Below are positions 16,947 through 25,459 of a stretch of DNA of 64,000 bases, piece by piece. The stretch comes from Halobacteriales archaeon QS_4_62_28 (GTDB lineage Archaea > Halobacteriota > Halobacteria > Halobacteriales > Haloarculaceae): assembly GCA_003021685.1 (NCBI GenBank), contig PXRO01000017.1, forward strand, positions 1-64,000, read 5' to 3'. Under the pieces are notes generated by a model that was given only the letters and a program-made list of their open reading frames with translations, was not told where the DNA came from and made no database searches. Both the position numbers and the translations under genes were made by a program. How positions within the stretch are numbered: position 1 is the stretch's first letter; every line of letters begins with the position of its first letter.

Positions 16947-17001
16947 ATCACCTACCTCGGCGTGAACGCCGAGGTTTGTCGGTGAACTCCCGGTCTATCC
17001 A

Positions 17002-18219
17002 CTATACCGTGGAAGGCGAGTACTCGCCATTCCCGTTCACTGTTCCCGACTTCAGGGCAAGGTGATAGGTTGCCCCTCCAGAACCAGACTTGTGCCGATT
17101 CTGAATGAATTTGTGTGCGATATTTCGCGCCGCGTTGTAGTCTGCGTGCAGTTCTTTGCCGCACTTTTGACAGGCAAACTCGTCACCGTCGCGGTTGTCC
17201 TCGTGTGTGAAGCCACATCCTGTCTTAGAACACCGCTGACTGGTGTATTGTGGATGGACTGTCTCAACGCTGAGTCCCCCCGCTTTGGACTTATACTCGA
17301 CTTGGCGTTTCAGTTCGTTGAACGCCCACTGCTGGAACTTTGAAGTGTCAGAAATTCCGTTTCTGATTCCCTTCAAGTCCTCGAACACAATAGTCGTACA
17401 GCCCTGCGACACAGCCTCGTTCACAAGTTCCTTCGACGCTTGGTGTATAAACTCTTCAGACCAATTAGCGAAGGTGTCTCCGATGGACTGGATGGTGAGG
17501 TGTGCGCTTCGTGTTCCTTGTTGTTGGAGACGAGCGCGACGGCGTTCGTACTCGCGGCGCTTGTGATTCAGGAGGTCGGCGTTCCCGATGAACGCACCTG
17601 TACTGGTGACGGCAAGATACCCGTCCACGTTTCTGTCCACGCCCAGAACTGTTTGGTTCCCGGCTTCTTCCGATGTTTCTTCGCGTTCCTGCTTGACGGA
17701 GACGTGGAGATAGTAGGTATCTATCTGATAGTCGTAGCGGAGCTTCGCGCCCTGCTTTGTCCACTCGTCGCTTTCCATGTACTCGGCTTGAACCGAGTCA
17801 TCTGGATAGACGTATTCAGCATGGACGCGACCGCCACCGTATGCGGCCAAAGAACAGTAGCCGTCGAAGTACGTAATCGCATTCGTGTTGTAGACAGTCG
17901 TGTTCGACGTGAACGCTGGTTTTGAGGTCCGTTCGCCGTCTTTCATCCTCTCAACAACCGATGAAAGAACGTCAGCGGCGTGATTAGCCGCCCCAACGCA
18001 AAGGTCAGCGTGAAGGTCTGTCTCATCGCGGATGTCGTCGTAGATGAGTCGCTGGAGATGATTACCTGCTGTAATCACGTACCCGCTGTCGTCTCCGTCC
18101 CATCCACGGTCTACAAATCGCTGTGCGGCGTCCTGAAACGTGTTCATCGTGCGTTTCAGGTCGCTACGGCGGTCGTCGGGAACAGAGAGTTTCACGACAG
18201 CGGTACGGTTTATCTCCAT
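17002..18219 (-). CDS. tnpB: TnpB RNA-guided nuclease / OrfB
   Basis: The 405-aa protein is apparently intact. RuvC-like catalytic residues are in place: Asp195 (LGVDRNVDG), Glu280 (IVFEDLKGI) and Asp360 (HADYNAARNI). A zinc finger has Cys330, Cys335, Cys350 and Cys353. TnpB proteins are omega-RNA-guided DNA nucleases ancestral to Cas12. The guide RNA normally overlaps the 3' end of the gene and the right end, here about 16951-17100. A TATA box 25 bp upstream supports the ATG at 18219. Confidence 0.9.
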   Translation of the reverse strand: MEINRTAVVKLSVPDDRRSDLKRTMNTFQDAAQRFVDRGWDGDDSGYVITAGNHLQRLIYDDIRDETDLHADLCVGAANHAADVLSSVVERMKDGERTSKPAFTSNTTVYNTNAITYFDGYCSLAAYGGGRVHAEYVYPDDSVQAEYMESDEWTKQGAKLRYDYQIDTYYLHVSVKQEREETSEEAGNQTVLGVDRNVDGYLAVTSTGAFIGNADLLNHKRREYERRRARLQQQGTRSAHLTIQSIGDTFANWSEEFIHQASKELVNEAVSQGCTTIVFEDLKGIRNGISDTSKFQQWAFNELKRQVEYKSKAGGLSVETVHPQYTSQRCSKTGCGFTHEDNRDGDEFACQKCGKELHADYNAARNIAHKFIQNRHKSGSGGATYHLALKSGTVNGNGEYSPSTV

Positions 18220-18243
18220 CTATACGCCACTTGTGGCACTATG

Positions 18244-18251
18244 TTTATAAA
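18244..18251 (-). promoter_or_regulatory. TATA box of tnpB
   Basis: TTTATAAA (palindromic) lies 25 bp upstream of the tnpB ATG, the spacing of a leaderless haloarchaeal promoter. Confidence 0.6.
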
Positions 18252-18459
18252 AGTCCGGGAGTTGGCAGAGTTGTTGAATGTTGTCTGATTCTCGTAGCTT
18301 ACGCGATTCCCGCCCGCCGTGAACAGCGTGGCGTCTCCGACGCCACGGGCAGACGGCGCGACTCCCTCGCTGAATCAAGGTGGCTCTGTGAAAGTCCCTC
18401 GTCACACGGGGCTCAGTGGGGGTAACTGCTCGTCACTGCCACCACAGGTGTGTACTCCG

Positions 18460-18627
18460 GCACGGGTGAAAAACTCGTTTGTATCGGTTGAGGGAACTCC
18501 AGAGTCGTTTGCCGAGGCGCTCACCTCGGGCGACGCGACTGACCGTGCCGGCCACTACCTGGCGTCGTTCGACGCGTGCTCTCCGGTCTTCGCGAGCGAC
18601 GACGGCTACGTCCGACAGTATGACTGA
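18460..18627 (+). pseudogene. Truncated reading frame next to the TnpB element
   Basis: From about 18460 to the TGA at 18627 the frame reads ARVKNSFVSVEGTPESFAEA and continues with haloarchaeal-like codon use. It has no credible start: the open frame runs back into the presumed left end of the element (18319). It looks like the 3' end of a gene cut by the insertion. Its last codons (18608-18621) coincide with a MITE terminus, ACGTCCGACAGTAT. The parent family is not recognised. Confidence 0.4.
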
Positions 18628-18723
18628 CCACCGGATCGGAGTTCTGGACACAGATGCCTGGATGCAGCAATAACACAGGCGAGTATGGGAATACTTTTGT
18701 CCGTCTGTCTCTGTGTTGGTAGC

Positions 18724-19050
18724 ATGGCTAACAACGAGGACGAAGACACTGGTGACGTATCGGTATCGATGCAGATCGATGGTCCATATAACGATGTCGT
18801 CTCGAAGCTCAAAGCCGAGGAGACCACCCAGGATATCCTTACACCACTCCTCGCTGACATGGAGATCCTCCTCGAAACTGTCGAGCGAATGGGCGGCGGG
18901 ACGCGGAGTGCAATCGCAGACCAGTTGCCCGCCGAGATGTCGGCCGACTTCGACGCCGCGGCGGTCGTCGAGACGATGCAGGTCCTCGAACGGTACGACC
19001 TCGTCGTCCTCGAAGGGAACACCTGGAAGCCGGGTCCACGCCTCGAGTAG
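18724..19050 (+). CDS. Hypothetical protein with a winged-helix-like C-terminus
   Basis: The 108-aa acidic protein, from the ATG at 18724, is largely helical. The order of helices and the final AVVETMQVLERYDLVVLEGN segment resemble a winged helix, so DNA binding is possible but not established. It is convergent with the Nudix-eIF2B gene, 9 bp apart. AT-rich sequence (GGGAATACTTTTG, about 18688) lies upstream and could be its promoter. Confidence 0.7.
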   Translation: MANNEDEDTGDVSVSMQIDGPYNDVVSKLKAEETTQDILTPLLADMEILLETVERMGGGTRSAIADQLPAEMSADFDAAAVVETMQVLERYDLVVLEGNTWKPGPRLE

Positions 19051-19059
19051 CCCCGCTGA

Positions 19060-20349
19060 CTACTCCCACTCCGCGAGTGTTCGATGCTCCGTGACGACCG
19101 CCGCTAATCGGTCGTCGGTCAGTATCCCACGTTCCGTGACGATGGCTTCGATGGCATCTGCCGGCGTCACGTCAAACGTCGGGTTCGAAACTGAGAGGTC
19201 GTCGTCACCGTCGTACACTTCGCTCGGATCACGCGCTTCGCGGTCGACGGCATCGTCGGTCGCGATCTTGTCGCTTGCAGTCACGACGTAACACGGCGTC
19301 TCACTCGCCAGTGCAACGCCCCGTGTCCCGACCTTGTTCACGACGCGACCGTCGGGCAGCACCCGGTCGGCACCGACGACGAGGGCGTCAGCGTCCCACG
19401 CGTCGAGTTCTGCCGGAAACGCCGCGTCCGTAGTCAGGGTCACGTCGCTGGTCGCTGCCAGTTGCTCGGCCATACCGACTCCCTCACGGCCGGGCCGGGA
19501 CTCGGCGACGAGGACGGCCGACGGATCGCACTCCTCGATGGCCTGCCGGACAGTGCCCGACCGAGAGAGCGTCCCGACCCGTGCCGGCAAGTGCTCGGCC
19601 GCTGTCGTCGCTGCCTCGCTGTCAGCGGTGATGGCACGATCTATGCCTTCGCGGGTCACACGCTCGATTGCCGCTACCGTTCTTGCCTCGCTGGCCGTCG
19701 CCATCGCGCGATTGATGCGGTTAGTGACGACAGACATCAACGGGCGTGCAGTAAGTAGTTCCCGGGCAAGTCCGGCCAATGTGTCCCAGTCGTCGCCGTT
19801 CGAGACCTCCCGTTGCTCGGCCTCGTGTGCGTCTCGACCGACGGCCGCGATGGTCCCTTCGTCCCGGAGCACTTCGAGTGCGCGCACAGAGAGCCACGCA
19901 GAGCCGTGGTCCCGGTCCTCACGAACAGTTGCGACCCGCGGCCGAACGCGGTCGTAAGAGGTCCAAAGCGCTGGCACGGTATCACGTTCGAGGATTGCCG
20001 TCGGCGAGACCCACTCGTACTCCGCCGTCTCCAAGTTACCTTCGACGGCACATGTATCAGAGTCGAACAGGAACGGGTGAACGCGCCAGCGGGTCCCCAG
20101 TCGCTCTTTCGTGACGACGAACGGGTCTCCGGCCCTGACGAGCGTGACCTGCTCCGGTCCGATGCCAGTTTCCTCGCAAATCTCCGCGTGGGCCACGGCT
20201 TCCGGGGACCGGTCCCTGCCGTCCTCGATGGCGACGTGGCCCGCAACGCCGCTCCACTGTCCGGGATAGGATCCCACATCCTCGCTCCGTCGGAGCAGCA
20301 CGTCGCTCCGGTTACGGAGAAAACAGGTGACAACGCTAGTTTCGCCCAT
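19060..20349 (-). CDS. Nudix domain fused to an eIF-2B-like domain
   Basis: The 429-aa protein joins an N-terminal Nudix domain (about 1-140) to an eIF2B-alpha/methylthioribose-phosphate isomerase-like domain (about 170-429, with GADRVLPDGRVVNKVGT as the family signature). The Nudix helix reads AEICEETG, so the first Arg of the REUxEE consensus is Ala while the metal-binding Glu residues remain. The C-terminal half could be a sugar-phosphate isomerase rather than a translation factor. The start is ATG at 20349, divergent from the phosphoesterase. Confidence 0.82.
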   Translation of the reverse strand: MGETSVVTCFLRNRSDVLLRRSEDVGSYPGQWSGVAGHVAIEDGRDRSPEAVAHAEICEETGIGPEQVTLVRAGDPFVVTKERLGTRWRVHPFLFDSDTCAVEGNLETAEYEWVSPTAILERDTVPALWTSYDRVRPRVATVREDRDHGSAWLSVRALEVLRDEGTIAAVGRDAHEAEQREVSNGDDWDTLAGLARELLTARPLMSVVTNRINRAMATASEARTVAAIERVTREGIDRAITADSEAATTAAEHLPARVGTLSRSGTVRQAIEECDPSAVLVAESRPGREGVGMAEQLAATSDVTLTTDAAFPAELDAWDADALVVGADRVLPDGRVVNKVGTRGVALASETPCYVVTASDKIATDDAVDREARDPSEVYDGDDDLSVSNPTFDVTPADAIEAIVTERGILTDDRLAAVVTEHRTLAEWE

Positions 20350-20426
20350 ATCGAGGGAAGGGTCGGTATCCGAATCAATCCTGTGGCAACCACGGCCTTT
20401 TCGACGGCGGCGCTCGAAGGGAGTCT

Positions 20427-20915
20427 ATGGACGTTGCACTCATCAGCGATACGCATGTGCCCTCCCGAGCGCCGGGGATTCCAGACGAGTTCCGCGAGCG
20501 AATCGCGGCGGCCGACCACGTCATCCACGCTGGCGACTTCGACTCGAAGGAGGCTGTCGCCGACGTTCGGGACCTCGCCGAGTCCCTGACGGCGGTGGCG
20601 GGGAACATGGATCCACGTGGTGGCCCTCCCGACACCGCGTCGGTCGAACTCGGCGGCGTCGAGTTCGTCGTCACTCACGGTACTGGCCCGACGCGTGGCT
20701 ACGAGGACCGTGTGGCCACCATCGTCCGAGAACAGGGTGGTGCGGGTGCTATCGGCGTTTCGGGCCACACACACGAGGTGATGGACCGGGTCCACGACGG
20801 CGTTCGCCTCCTCAATCCCGGTTCGGCGACTGGGGCCCCACCGGCAACGAGACCGACGATGATGACCGCCAGTGTCGCCGACGGTGACTGTGACGTGACG
20901 CTTCAGGAACTGTAG
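20427..20915 (+). CDS. YfcE/MJ0936-type metallophosphoesterase
   Basis: The 162-aa protein is a minimal calcineurin-like phosphoesterase with all metal motifs: SDTH (7-10), GDFDS (36-40), GNMD (59-62), THG, and GHTHE (113-117). Relatives are Mn/Ni-dependent phosphodiesterases with broad activity in vitro, and the physiological substrate is unknown. The length is normal for the subfamily. It begins 78 bp from the divergent Nudix-eIF2B gene, and cofE follows 112 bp downstream. Confidence 0.88.
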   Translation: MDVALISDTHVPSRAPGIPDEFRERIAAADHVIHAGDFDSKEAVADVRDLAESLTAVAGNMDPRGGPPDTASVELGGVEFVVTHGTGPTRGYEDRVATIVREQGGAGAIGVSGHTHEVMDRVHDGVRLLNPGSATGAPPATRPTMMTASVADGDCDVTLQEL

Positions 20916-21027
20916 ACCGGATCTCTGGCGTTTGACCGCCGTTGTGGTCTGGTCACCAACTGTTTACGCGTTGGCAGAGTCATCCCCTACCGAGTCCCTT
21001 TTTCCGGTGTCACACCCAGAGTGGTGT

Positions 21028-21783
21028 ATGGAGGTCTTCGCGGTCGAGAGACTGCCCGAAATCCGCCCCGGCGACGACCTGGCGGCGCTGATCGAGGAGC
21101 AGGTCGAACTCCGCGACGAAGACGTGATCTGTGTCGCCAGCACGGTCGTCTCCAAGGCCGAGAGTCGCCAGGCCGACCTGGCCGACTTTCCGGCAAGCGA
21201 CCGCGCCGAGGACATCGCCGAGCGAATCGGCGTGGTTGCCGACGAGCAAAAGGACCCTCGATTCGCACAGGCGGTTCTCGAAGAGAGCACGGAACTCCTG
21301 TTCGAAGCCCCGTTCTTGCTCGCTGTCACCCGCTTTGGACACACGACGGTCAACGCCGGCATCGACCGGTCGAACGTCCCCGATGCCGACCTGCTCTTGC
21401 TCCCCGAGGATCCGACGGCCAGCGCCGAGCGGATCCGTGACGGCCTCGACACCGACGCCGCCGTCGTCGTCACCGACACCTCCGGTCGACCGTTCCGCCA
21501 CGGCCAGCGCGGCGTCGCACTGGGGTGGGCTGGCATCCCCGCCGCACGCGACTGGCGGGGCGAACACGACCGCGACGGCCGGGAACTGGGCGTCACCGTC
21601 CAGGCCGTCGTCGACGAACTCGCTGCCGCGTCGAATCTCGTCACCGGTGAAGGTGACGGTGGCACGCCCGTCGGCGTCGTTCGGGACTTCGACTTCGGCG
21701 ACCACGGGGGCAGTGATACCCTCTACAGAGACCCCGATTCCGACCTCGTGCGACAGGCACTCCGCGAGTGGCGCTACGATTGA
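21028..21783 (+). CDS. cofE: Coenzyme F420-0:L-glutamate ligase
   Basis: The 251-aa CofE adds gamma-linked glutamates to F420-0 using GTP. The family core is visible: VASTVVSKAESR near the N-terminus, the VVTDTSGRPFRHGQRGVALGWAG active-site stretch (about 150-172), and a C-terminal RDFDFGDHGGSD segment. The ATG at 21028 gives the normal start (MEVFAVERLPEI), and upstream in-frame sequence to 20932 is intergenic. It lies 3 bp before mer, an F420-using enzyme, so cofactor and user are co-expressed. Confidence 0.92.
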   Translation: MEVFAVERLPEIRPGDDLAALIEEQVELRDEDVICVASTVVSKAESRQADLADFPASDRAEDIAERIGVVADEQKDPRFAQAVLEESTELLFEAPFLLAVTRFGHTTVNAGIDRSNVPDADLLLLPEDPTASAERIRDGLDTDAAVVVTDTSGRPFRHGQRGVALGWAGIPAARDWRGEHDRDGRELGVTVQAVVDELAAASNLVTGEGDGGTPVGVVRDFDFGDHGGSDTLYRDPDSDLVRQALREWRYD

Positions 21784-21786
21784 GCT

Positions 21787-22767
21787 ATGTACGCAATCGA
21801 ACTCACCCCCGAGCATCCAGTCGAAACGTTGGTCGACTTCGCGGTCGAGGCCGAAACTGCCGGCTTCGACGGCGTCGTCGCCAGTCACCACTACAACAAC
21901 CGGGACCAGTTCATGGCCCTGACCGCGATGGCCCAGGCCACCGACGAGATACTGCTCGGTCCCGGCATCGCCAACCCATACGAGACACATCCCGTGACGC
22001 TCGCCTCCCGGGTCGCGACGCTGTCGGAACTGAGCGACGGCCGCGCCATTTTCGGCGTCGGCCCGGGTGACCAGGCGACGCTGTCGAACCTGGGTTTTGC
22101 CCCCGACCGCCCGCTCCGGCGTGTCCTTGAGACGTTCAAAGTCGCTCAGGACCTCTGGGACGGCCAGCGCGTCGACCACGACGGGACCTTCGAAGCCCAC
22201 GACGCCGGCCTGAACTACGACGCCGGCGAGATTCCGGTGTACGTCGGCGCACAGGGCCCACACATGACGCGGATGGCCGCAAAGCACGCCGACGGTGTGC
22301 TGTACAACGGCTCCCATCCGCGTGACCTCGAATGGGCCCGCGAACAGGTCCAGAAGGGCAACGCGGAGCGTCCCGAGGAACGGGGCGCGTTCGACCTGGC
22401 GGCCTACGCCAGCGTCTCCGTCGCCGAGGACCCGGCAGTCGCCCGCGAGGCCGCCCGGATTCCGGTCGCCTTCATCGCCGCTGGCTCACCACCGCCGGTG
22501 CTCGACCGCCACGGCATCGACGCCGACCGGGCCGAGGCGGTCGGTACAGCGATCTCGGCCGGCGACTTTGGCACAGCTAGTGAGGCTGTCAGCGAGACGA
22601 TGATCGACGCCTTCTGTATCGCCGGCACGCCCGAAACGGTCGAACAGCGAACCGAGGACTTGCTCGAACACGCAGACAGCGTCGTCTTCGCCTCGCCGCT
22701 CGGCCCGGACGTCTCGCAGGCTATCGACCTGCTCGGGGCGGTTGTCGACCGGACACGTCAGGTATGA
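21787..22767 (+). CDS. mer: 5,10-methylenetetrahydromethanopterin reductase-like F420 oxidoreductase
   Basis: The 326-aa luciferase-like (LLM) TIM-barrel flavin/F420 oxidoreductase has the ASHHYNNRDQF and GPGIANPYETHPV segments characteristic of Mer. In non-methanogenic haloarchaea Mer homologues probably serve folate-type C1 metabolism rather than methanogenesis. It directly follows cofE (3 bp). Its last 47 bp overlap the end of a small antisense-oriented gene. Confidence 0.88.
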   Translation: MYAIELTPEHPVETLVDFAVEAETAGFDGVVASHHYNNRDQFMALTAMAQATDEILLGPGIANPYETHPVTLASRVATLSELSDGRAIFGVGPGDQATLSNLGFAPDRPLRRVLETFKVAQDLWDGQRVDHDGTFEAHDAGLNYDAGEIPVYVGAQGPHMTRMAAKHADGVLYNGSHPRDLEWAREQVQKGNAERPEERGAFDLAAYASVSVAEDPAVAREAARIPVAFIAAGSPPPVLDRHGIDADRAEAVGTAISAGDFGTASEAVSETMIDAFCIAGTPETVEQRTEDLLEHADSVVFASPLGPDVSQAIDLLGAVVDRTRQV

Positions 22768-22942
22768 TCAGGTCGACGGCGGCACCCAGCGTCAGGTAGC
22801 CAAAGACCGCAGACGACGCGCCAACGAACAGGGCACCGAACGCGATCAGCAGCGCCGAGAGCGGGTCGGAGAGCGCGATGTCGATGAAGCGGTCCGGAAA
22901 GGAGACGATGCTGTCGAGCAGCTCCATCACGAGTGATTGCAT
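22721..22942 (-). CDS. Small membrane protein overlapping the 3' end of mer
   Basis: The 73-aa protein has one long hydrophobic stretch (about 23-59, possibly two helices) after an amphipathic start, MELLDSIVSFPDRF. It uses the ATG at 22942, with 22927 an alternative. Its C-terminal codons overlap mer on the other strand by 47 bp. Similar convergent small membrane genes are common in haloarchaea. The function is unknown. Confidence 0.65.
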   Translation of the reverse strand: MQSLVMELLDSIVSFPDRFIDIALSDPLSALLIAFGALFVGASSAVFGYLTLGAAVDLIIPDVSGRQPPRAGR

Positions 22943-23027
22943 GGGTCGACATTGTGTCGCGAGGGACTTGATTTCCCCGGTCCTGCTCGTCGATACTGAC
23001 AAAAGTACGCCGCTCGAAACCTGAGAC

Positions 23028-23357
23028 ATGCCTGAAGACGCCTCGCTGGACGACTTTCTCGGCGGTGGCGACGACCAGTCTGACGAGGACGACGGCCGTC
23101 ACGATTCGCCGACCGATTCACCGGACAACAACGAGTCGGACGCGCCAGTGGACGACGAGGCCACCGACGCCCCAGCGGATGCGGAAGCCGAACCGCTGGA
23201 GGACGGGGACCACGTCTCGTCCGGGACGGTCGAATTGGCGACGACGACGGCCGCCTGGTCGCTCGATGGGGCGGCCTGCAGTGCGTGTGGCACCGTCGTC
23301 GAGCAGCGCTGGCGCAGTGACGACGGACTGGTCTGTCCGACGTGCAAGGAGTGGTGA
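23028..23357 (+). CDS. Acidic protein with a C-terminal zinc ribbon
   Basis: The 109-aa protein starts MPEDASLDDFLGGG, continues with about 45 very acidic low-complexity residues, and ends with a four-Cys zinc ribbon (CSACG...CPTCKEW, about 85-109). The layout matches a small haloarchaeal family (possibly DUF7573; recalled, not searched). A role as an adaptor or nucleic-acid-binding module is plausible. It stands alone, divergent from the small membrane gene. Confidence 0.75.
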   Translation: MPEDASLDDFLGGGDDQSDEDDGRHDSPTDSPDNNESDAPVDDEATDAPADAEAEPLEDGDHVSSGTVELATTTAAWSLDGAACSACGTVVEQRWRSDDGLVCPTCKEW

Positions 23358-23519
23358 CCGTTTGTGCGTGTTAGCGGCTGCCACCCAGCAGTATTACAAG
23401 CACAGGACTCCAAGGGGATGCTACGATTCGGAGTTCGCGCGCCAGTGAACACCTGTTTGAGACGGTCCACACCGGGGATGTGGGCCTGATACACACAGGG
23501 ACGCTGCCCGGTACAAAAC

Positions 23520-24482
23520 ATGACAGATACGGACACATCACGAGGGCCACAGTCGGACACGACCCTCAGCGACGCCTACGATGTTGTGACGAAGGTAATC
23601 GAGAACGTAGAACAGGTCATCGTCGGTCATCATACCGAAATCGAACACATTCTGACGGCGATGCTTGGCCGGGGCCACGTCCTGCTCGAAGATGTCCCTG
23701 GCGTCGGCAAGACGATGCTCGCCCGGGCTGTCGCAGCCTCCTTCGACGGCTCGTTCAAGCGCATCCAGTTCACGCCGGACCTCCTCCCCGCCGATGTGAC
23801 CGGCGTCAACGTGTACAACCAGCAGTCCGAGCGCTTCGATTTCCAGCCCGGACCGATTTTCGCTAACGTCGTGCTGGGCGACGAGGTCAACCGGGCACCG
23901 CCAAAGACACAGTCGGCACTGCTAGAGGCGATGGAAGAAGAGCAGGTCACCGTCGACGGCGACACTCGTGACGTCCCGACACCGTTTACGGTGATTGCGA
24001 CACAGAACACCGTCGAGCAAAATCGGACCTACGATCTACCGATTGCTGAACTCGACCGTTTTATAAAGAAATTACACCTGGGGTATCCCGACGCCGCCGA
24101 CGAGTCGGACATGCTCGAACGTGTCGTCGGGAACCACCCAATCGAGACGCTCTCGCCGGTCGCGAGCCTCGACGAGTTCCGGCGGGCACAGGCGACTGCC
24201 TCGAACGCGACTATCGAAGCGCCGCTCCGTGACTACACGACCCGTCTGGCACGGTACACCCGGGAACACGGACAACTCGGCGTGAGTCCACGTGGCAGTA
24301 TCTCCCTGCTTCGGGCCGCACAGGGGAGAGCGATTCTCGACAACCGCGATTACGTCATCCCGGACGACGTTCGGACGGAGGCGACAGTGGTCATGCCCCA
24401 CCGGATTCGGACCGACCGTTCCGACCAGACCGGGTCCGACCTCGTCCAGCAGGCCCTCGACACCGTCCCTATCGAAGAATGA
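23520..24482 (+). CDS. MoxR-family AAA+ ATPase
   Basis: The 320-aa MoxR ATPase has Walker A GVGKT (61-65), Walker B with VVLGDEVNR (about 116-124), and the sensor-1 ATQNT motif. MoxR proteins act as chaperones that assemble or insert metal centres into partner proteins, often with DUF58 and VWA-type partners. The stop overlaps the DUF58 start by 4 bp. The three-gene order MoxR-DUF58-transglutaminase recurs in bacteria and archaea and is linked to cell-envelope processes. Confidence 0.92.
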   Translation: MTDTDTSRGPQSDTTLSDAYDVVTKVIENVEQVIVGHHTEIEHILTAMLGRGHVLLEDVPGVGKTMLARAVAASFDGSFKRIQFTPDLLPADVTGVNVYNQQSERFDFQPGPIFANVVLGDEVNRAPPKTQSALLEAMEEEQVTVDGDTRDVPTPFTVIATQNTVEQNRTYDLPIAELDRFIKKLHLGYPDAADESDMLERVVGNHPIETLSPVASLDEFRRAQATASNATIEAPLRDYTTRLARYTREHGQLGVSPRGSISLLRAAQGRAILDNRDYVIPDDVRTEATVVMPHRIRTDRSDQTGSDLVQQALDTVPIEE

Positions 24483-25459
24483 AACTGACACGCCGTGGGA
24501 TCACTGCGCTCCTAGTGGTTGCAGCCGCCGTCGTGATGGCCTGGCTCTCCGGACCGCGGTCGCTGAACGCCGTCGCCGCGCCGCTGTTGATCGCAGTTGC
24601 CGCCGGCGCGCTTCAGGTCCATCGGGCCGAGCCACCGACCATCGACCGGACCCGGCCGCGGCGTGGCTTTCCCGGCGAAACTCGGGGCATCTCACTCACT
24701 GTCGATGGGACCGGCGTCGCGGAAATCTCCGAGCAGTTCGGGTCGGGATTGTCGGGACCGACCGATTTCGAGCAGTCACTGCCAGCAACAGTCAGCTACG
24801 AACTCACGTACGAACAGCGCGGCGTCCACGAGATAACCGGAACGACCGTCTCGGTTCGCGACGTACTTGGACTGGTCGAGACACGCTACGAGTTGCCCGA
24901 ACGGACCGAGGTGATCGTCTATCCCGCCGTCCACTCGCTTACCAACGCCGAGACGTTCTTCGGGAGTATGGGATTCGAGGAAGGCGACCGGAGCGAGTTC
25001 GACCGCCTCCGGGAGTACGTCCCCGGGGACTCGCTCCGGGACATCCACTGGAAATCGAGCGCCAAGTACGACGACCTGCTGGTGACCGAGTTCACCGATC
25101 CGACGAGCGACGACACCGTCTCGATTGCCGCCCACGCGGGTCGCAACCACGCCGACGAGATGGCGACTGCGGTGGCGACGGTGTTCGTTGCCCTCCAGCG
25201 GGCCGGCTTGCAGGCCGATCTGACCGTGCCGAGTGGCTCGATTGGTGCGGGTCGTGGCCAGCACCAACAGCAACGGGCGCTGGAGTTACTCGCGCGAACG
25301 ACGAGTGGAACGGTCGACAGGGACACCTGGGAGGCCGCAGACGTGCGGATCGAAGCCAGTGATCGCGGTGTCACGATCACTATCGGTGACCGTGATCACG
25401 ACCTGCAGGAACTGGCTGGGACACGGGACAATCCGCTTGTCGCGGAGGGTGCGCTATGA
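24479..25459 (+). CDS. DUF58 domain protein
   Basis: The 326-aa protein has two N-terminal hydrophobic helices (about 8-45), a beta-rich middle region, and the DUF58 signature REYVPGDSLRDIHWKSSAK (about 180-198). DUF58 proteins are membrane-associated partners of MoxR ATPases. The protein is coupled by 4-bp overlaps both to the MoxR gene upstream and to the transglutaminase gene downstream. Confidence 0.9.
   Translation: MKLTRRGITALLVVAAAVVMAWLSGPRSLNAVAAPLLIAVAAGALQVHRAEPPTIDRTRPRRGFPGETRGISLTVDGTGVAEISEQFGSGLSGPTDFEQSLPATVSYELTYEQRGVHEITGTTVSVRDVLGLVETRYELPERTEVIVYPAVHSLTNAETFFGSMGFEEGDRSEFDRLREYVPGDSLRDIHWKSSAKYDDLLVTEFTDPTSDDTVSIAAHAGRNHADEMATAVATVFVALQRAGLQADLTVPSGSIGAGRGQHQQQRALELLARTTSGTVDRDTWEAADVRIEASDRGVTITIGDRDHDLQELAGTRDNPLVAEGAL

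Larger units (their letters stand above)
16954..18347 (-). mobile_element. TnpB-only IS200/IS605-type (IS1341-like) element
   Basis: Minus-strand element of about 1.4 kb. The right-end hairpin is 16954-16962 paired with 16967-16975, loop TGAA. On the other side, a perfect 9-bp stem (18327-18335 with 18339-18347, loop TCC) is the probable left-end structure, though the true left end could lie further out. It contains tnpB and no tnpA, so mobility would need a transposase supplied elsewhere. Its right end sits 8 bp after a gene stop, as does the copy at base 1. Confidence 0.75.

Noticed and set aside
16954-18430. A TnpA (Y1 transposase) partner for TnpB
   Set aside because: No HUH motif or second frame is present on either strand, so the element is TnpB-only.
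21012-21027. Third CACCCA-like dyad before cofE
   Set aside because: Only 5 bp per arm with a 6-bp spacer (ACACC...GGTGT), too weak to group with the dyads at 4995 and 12413.
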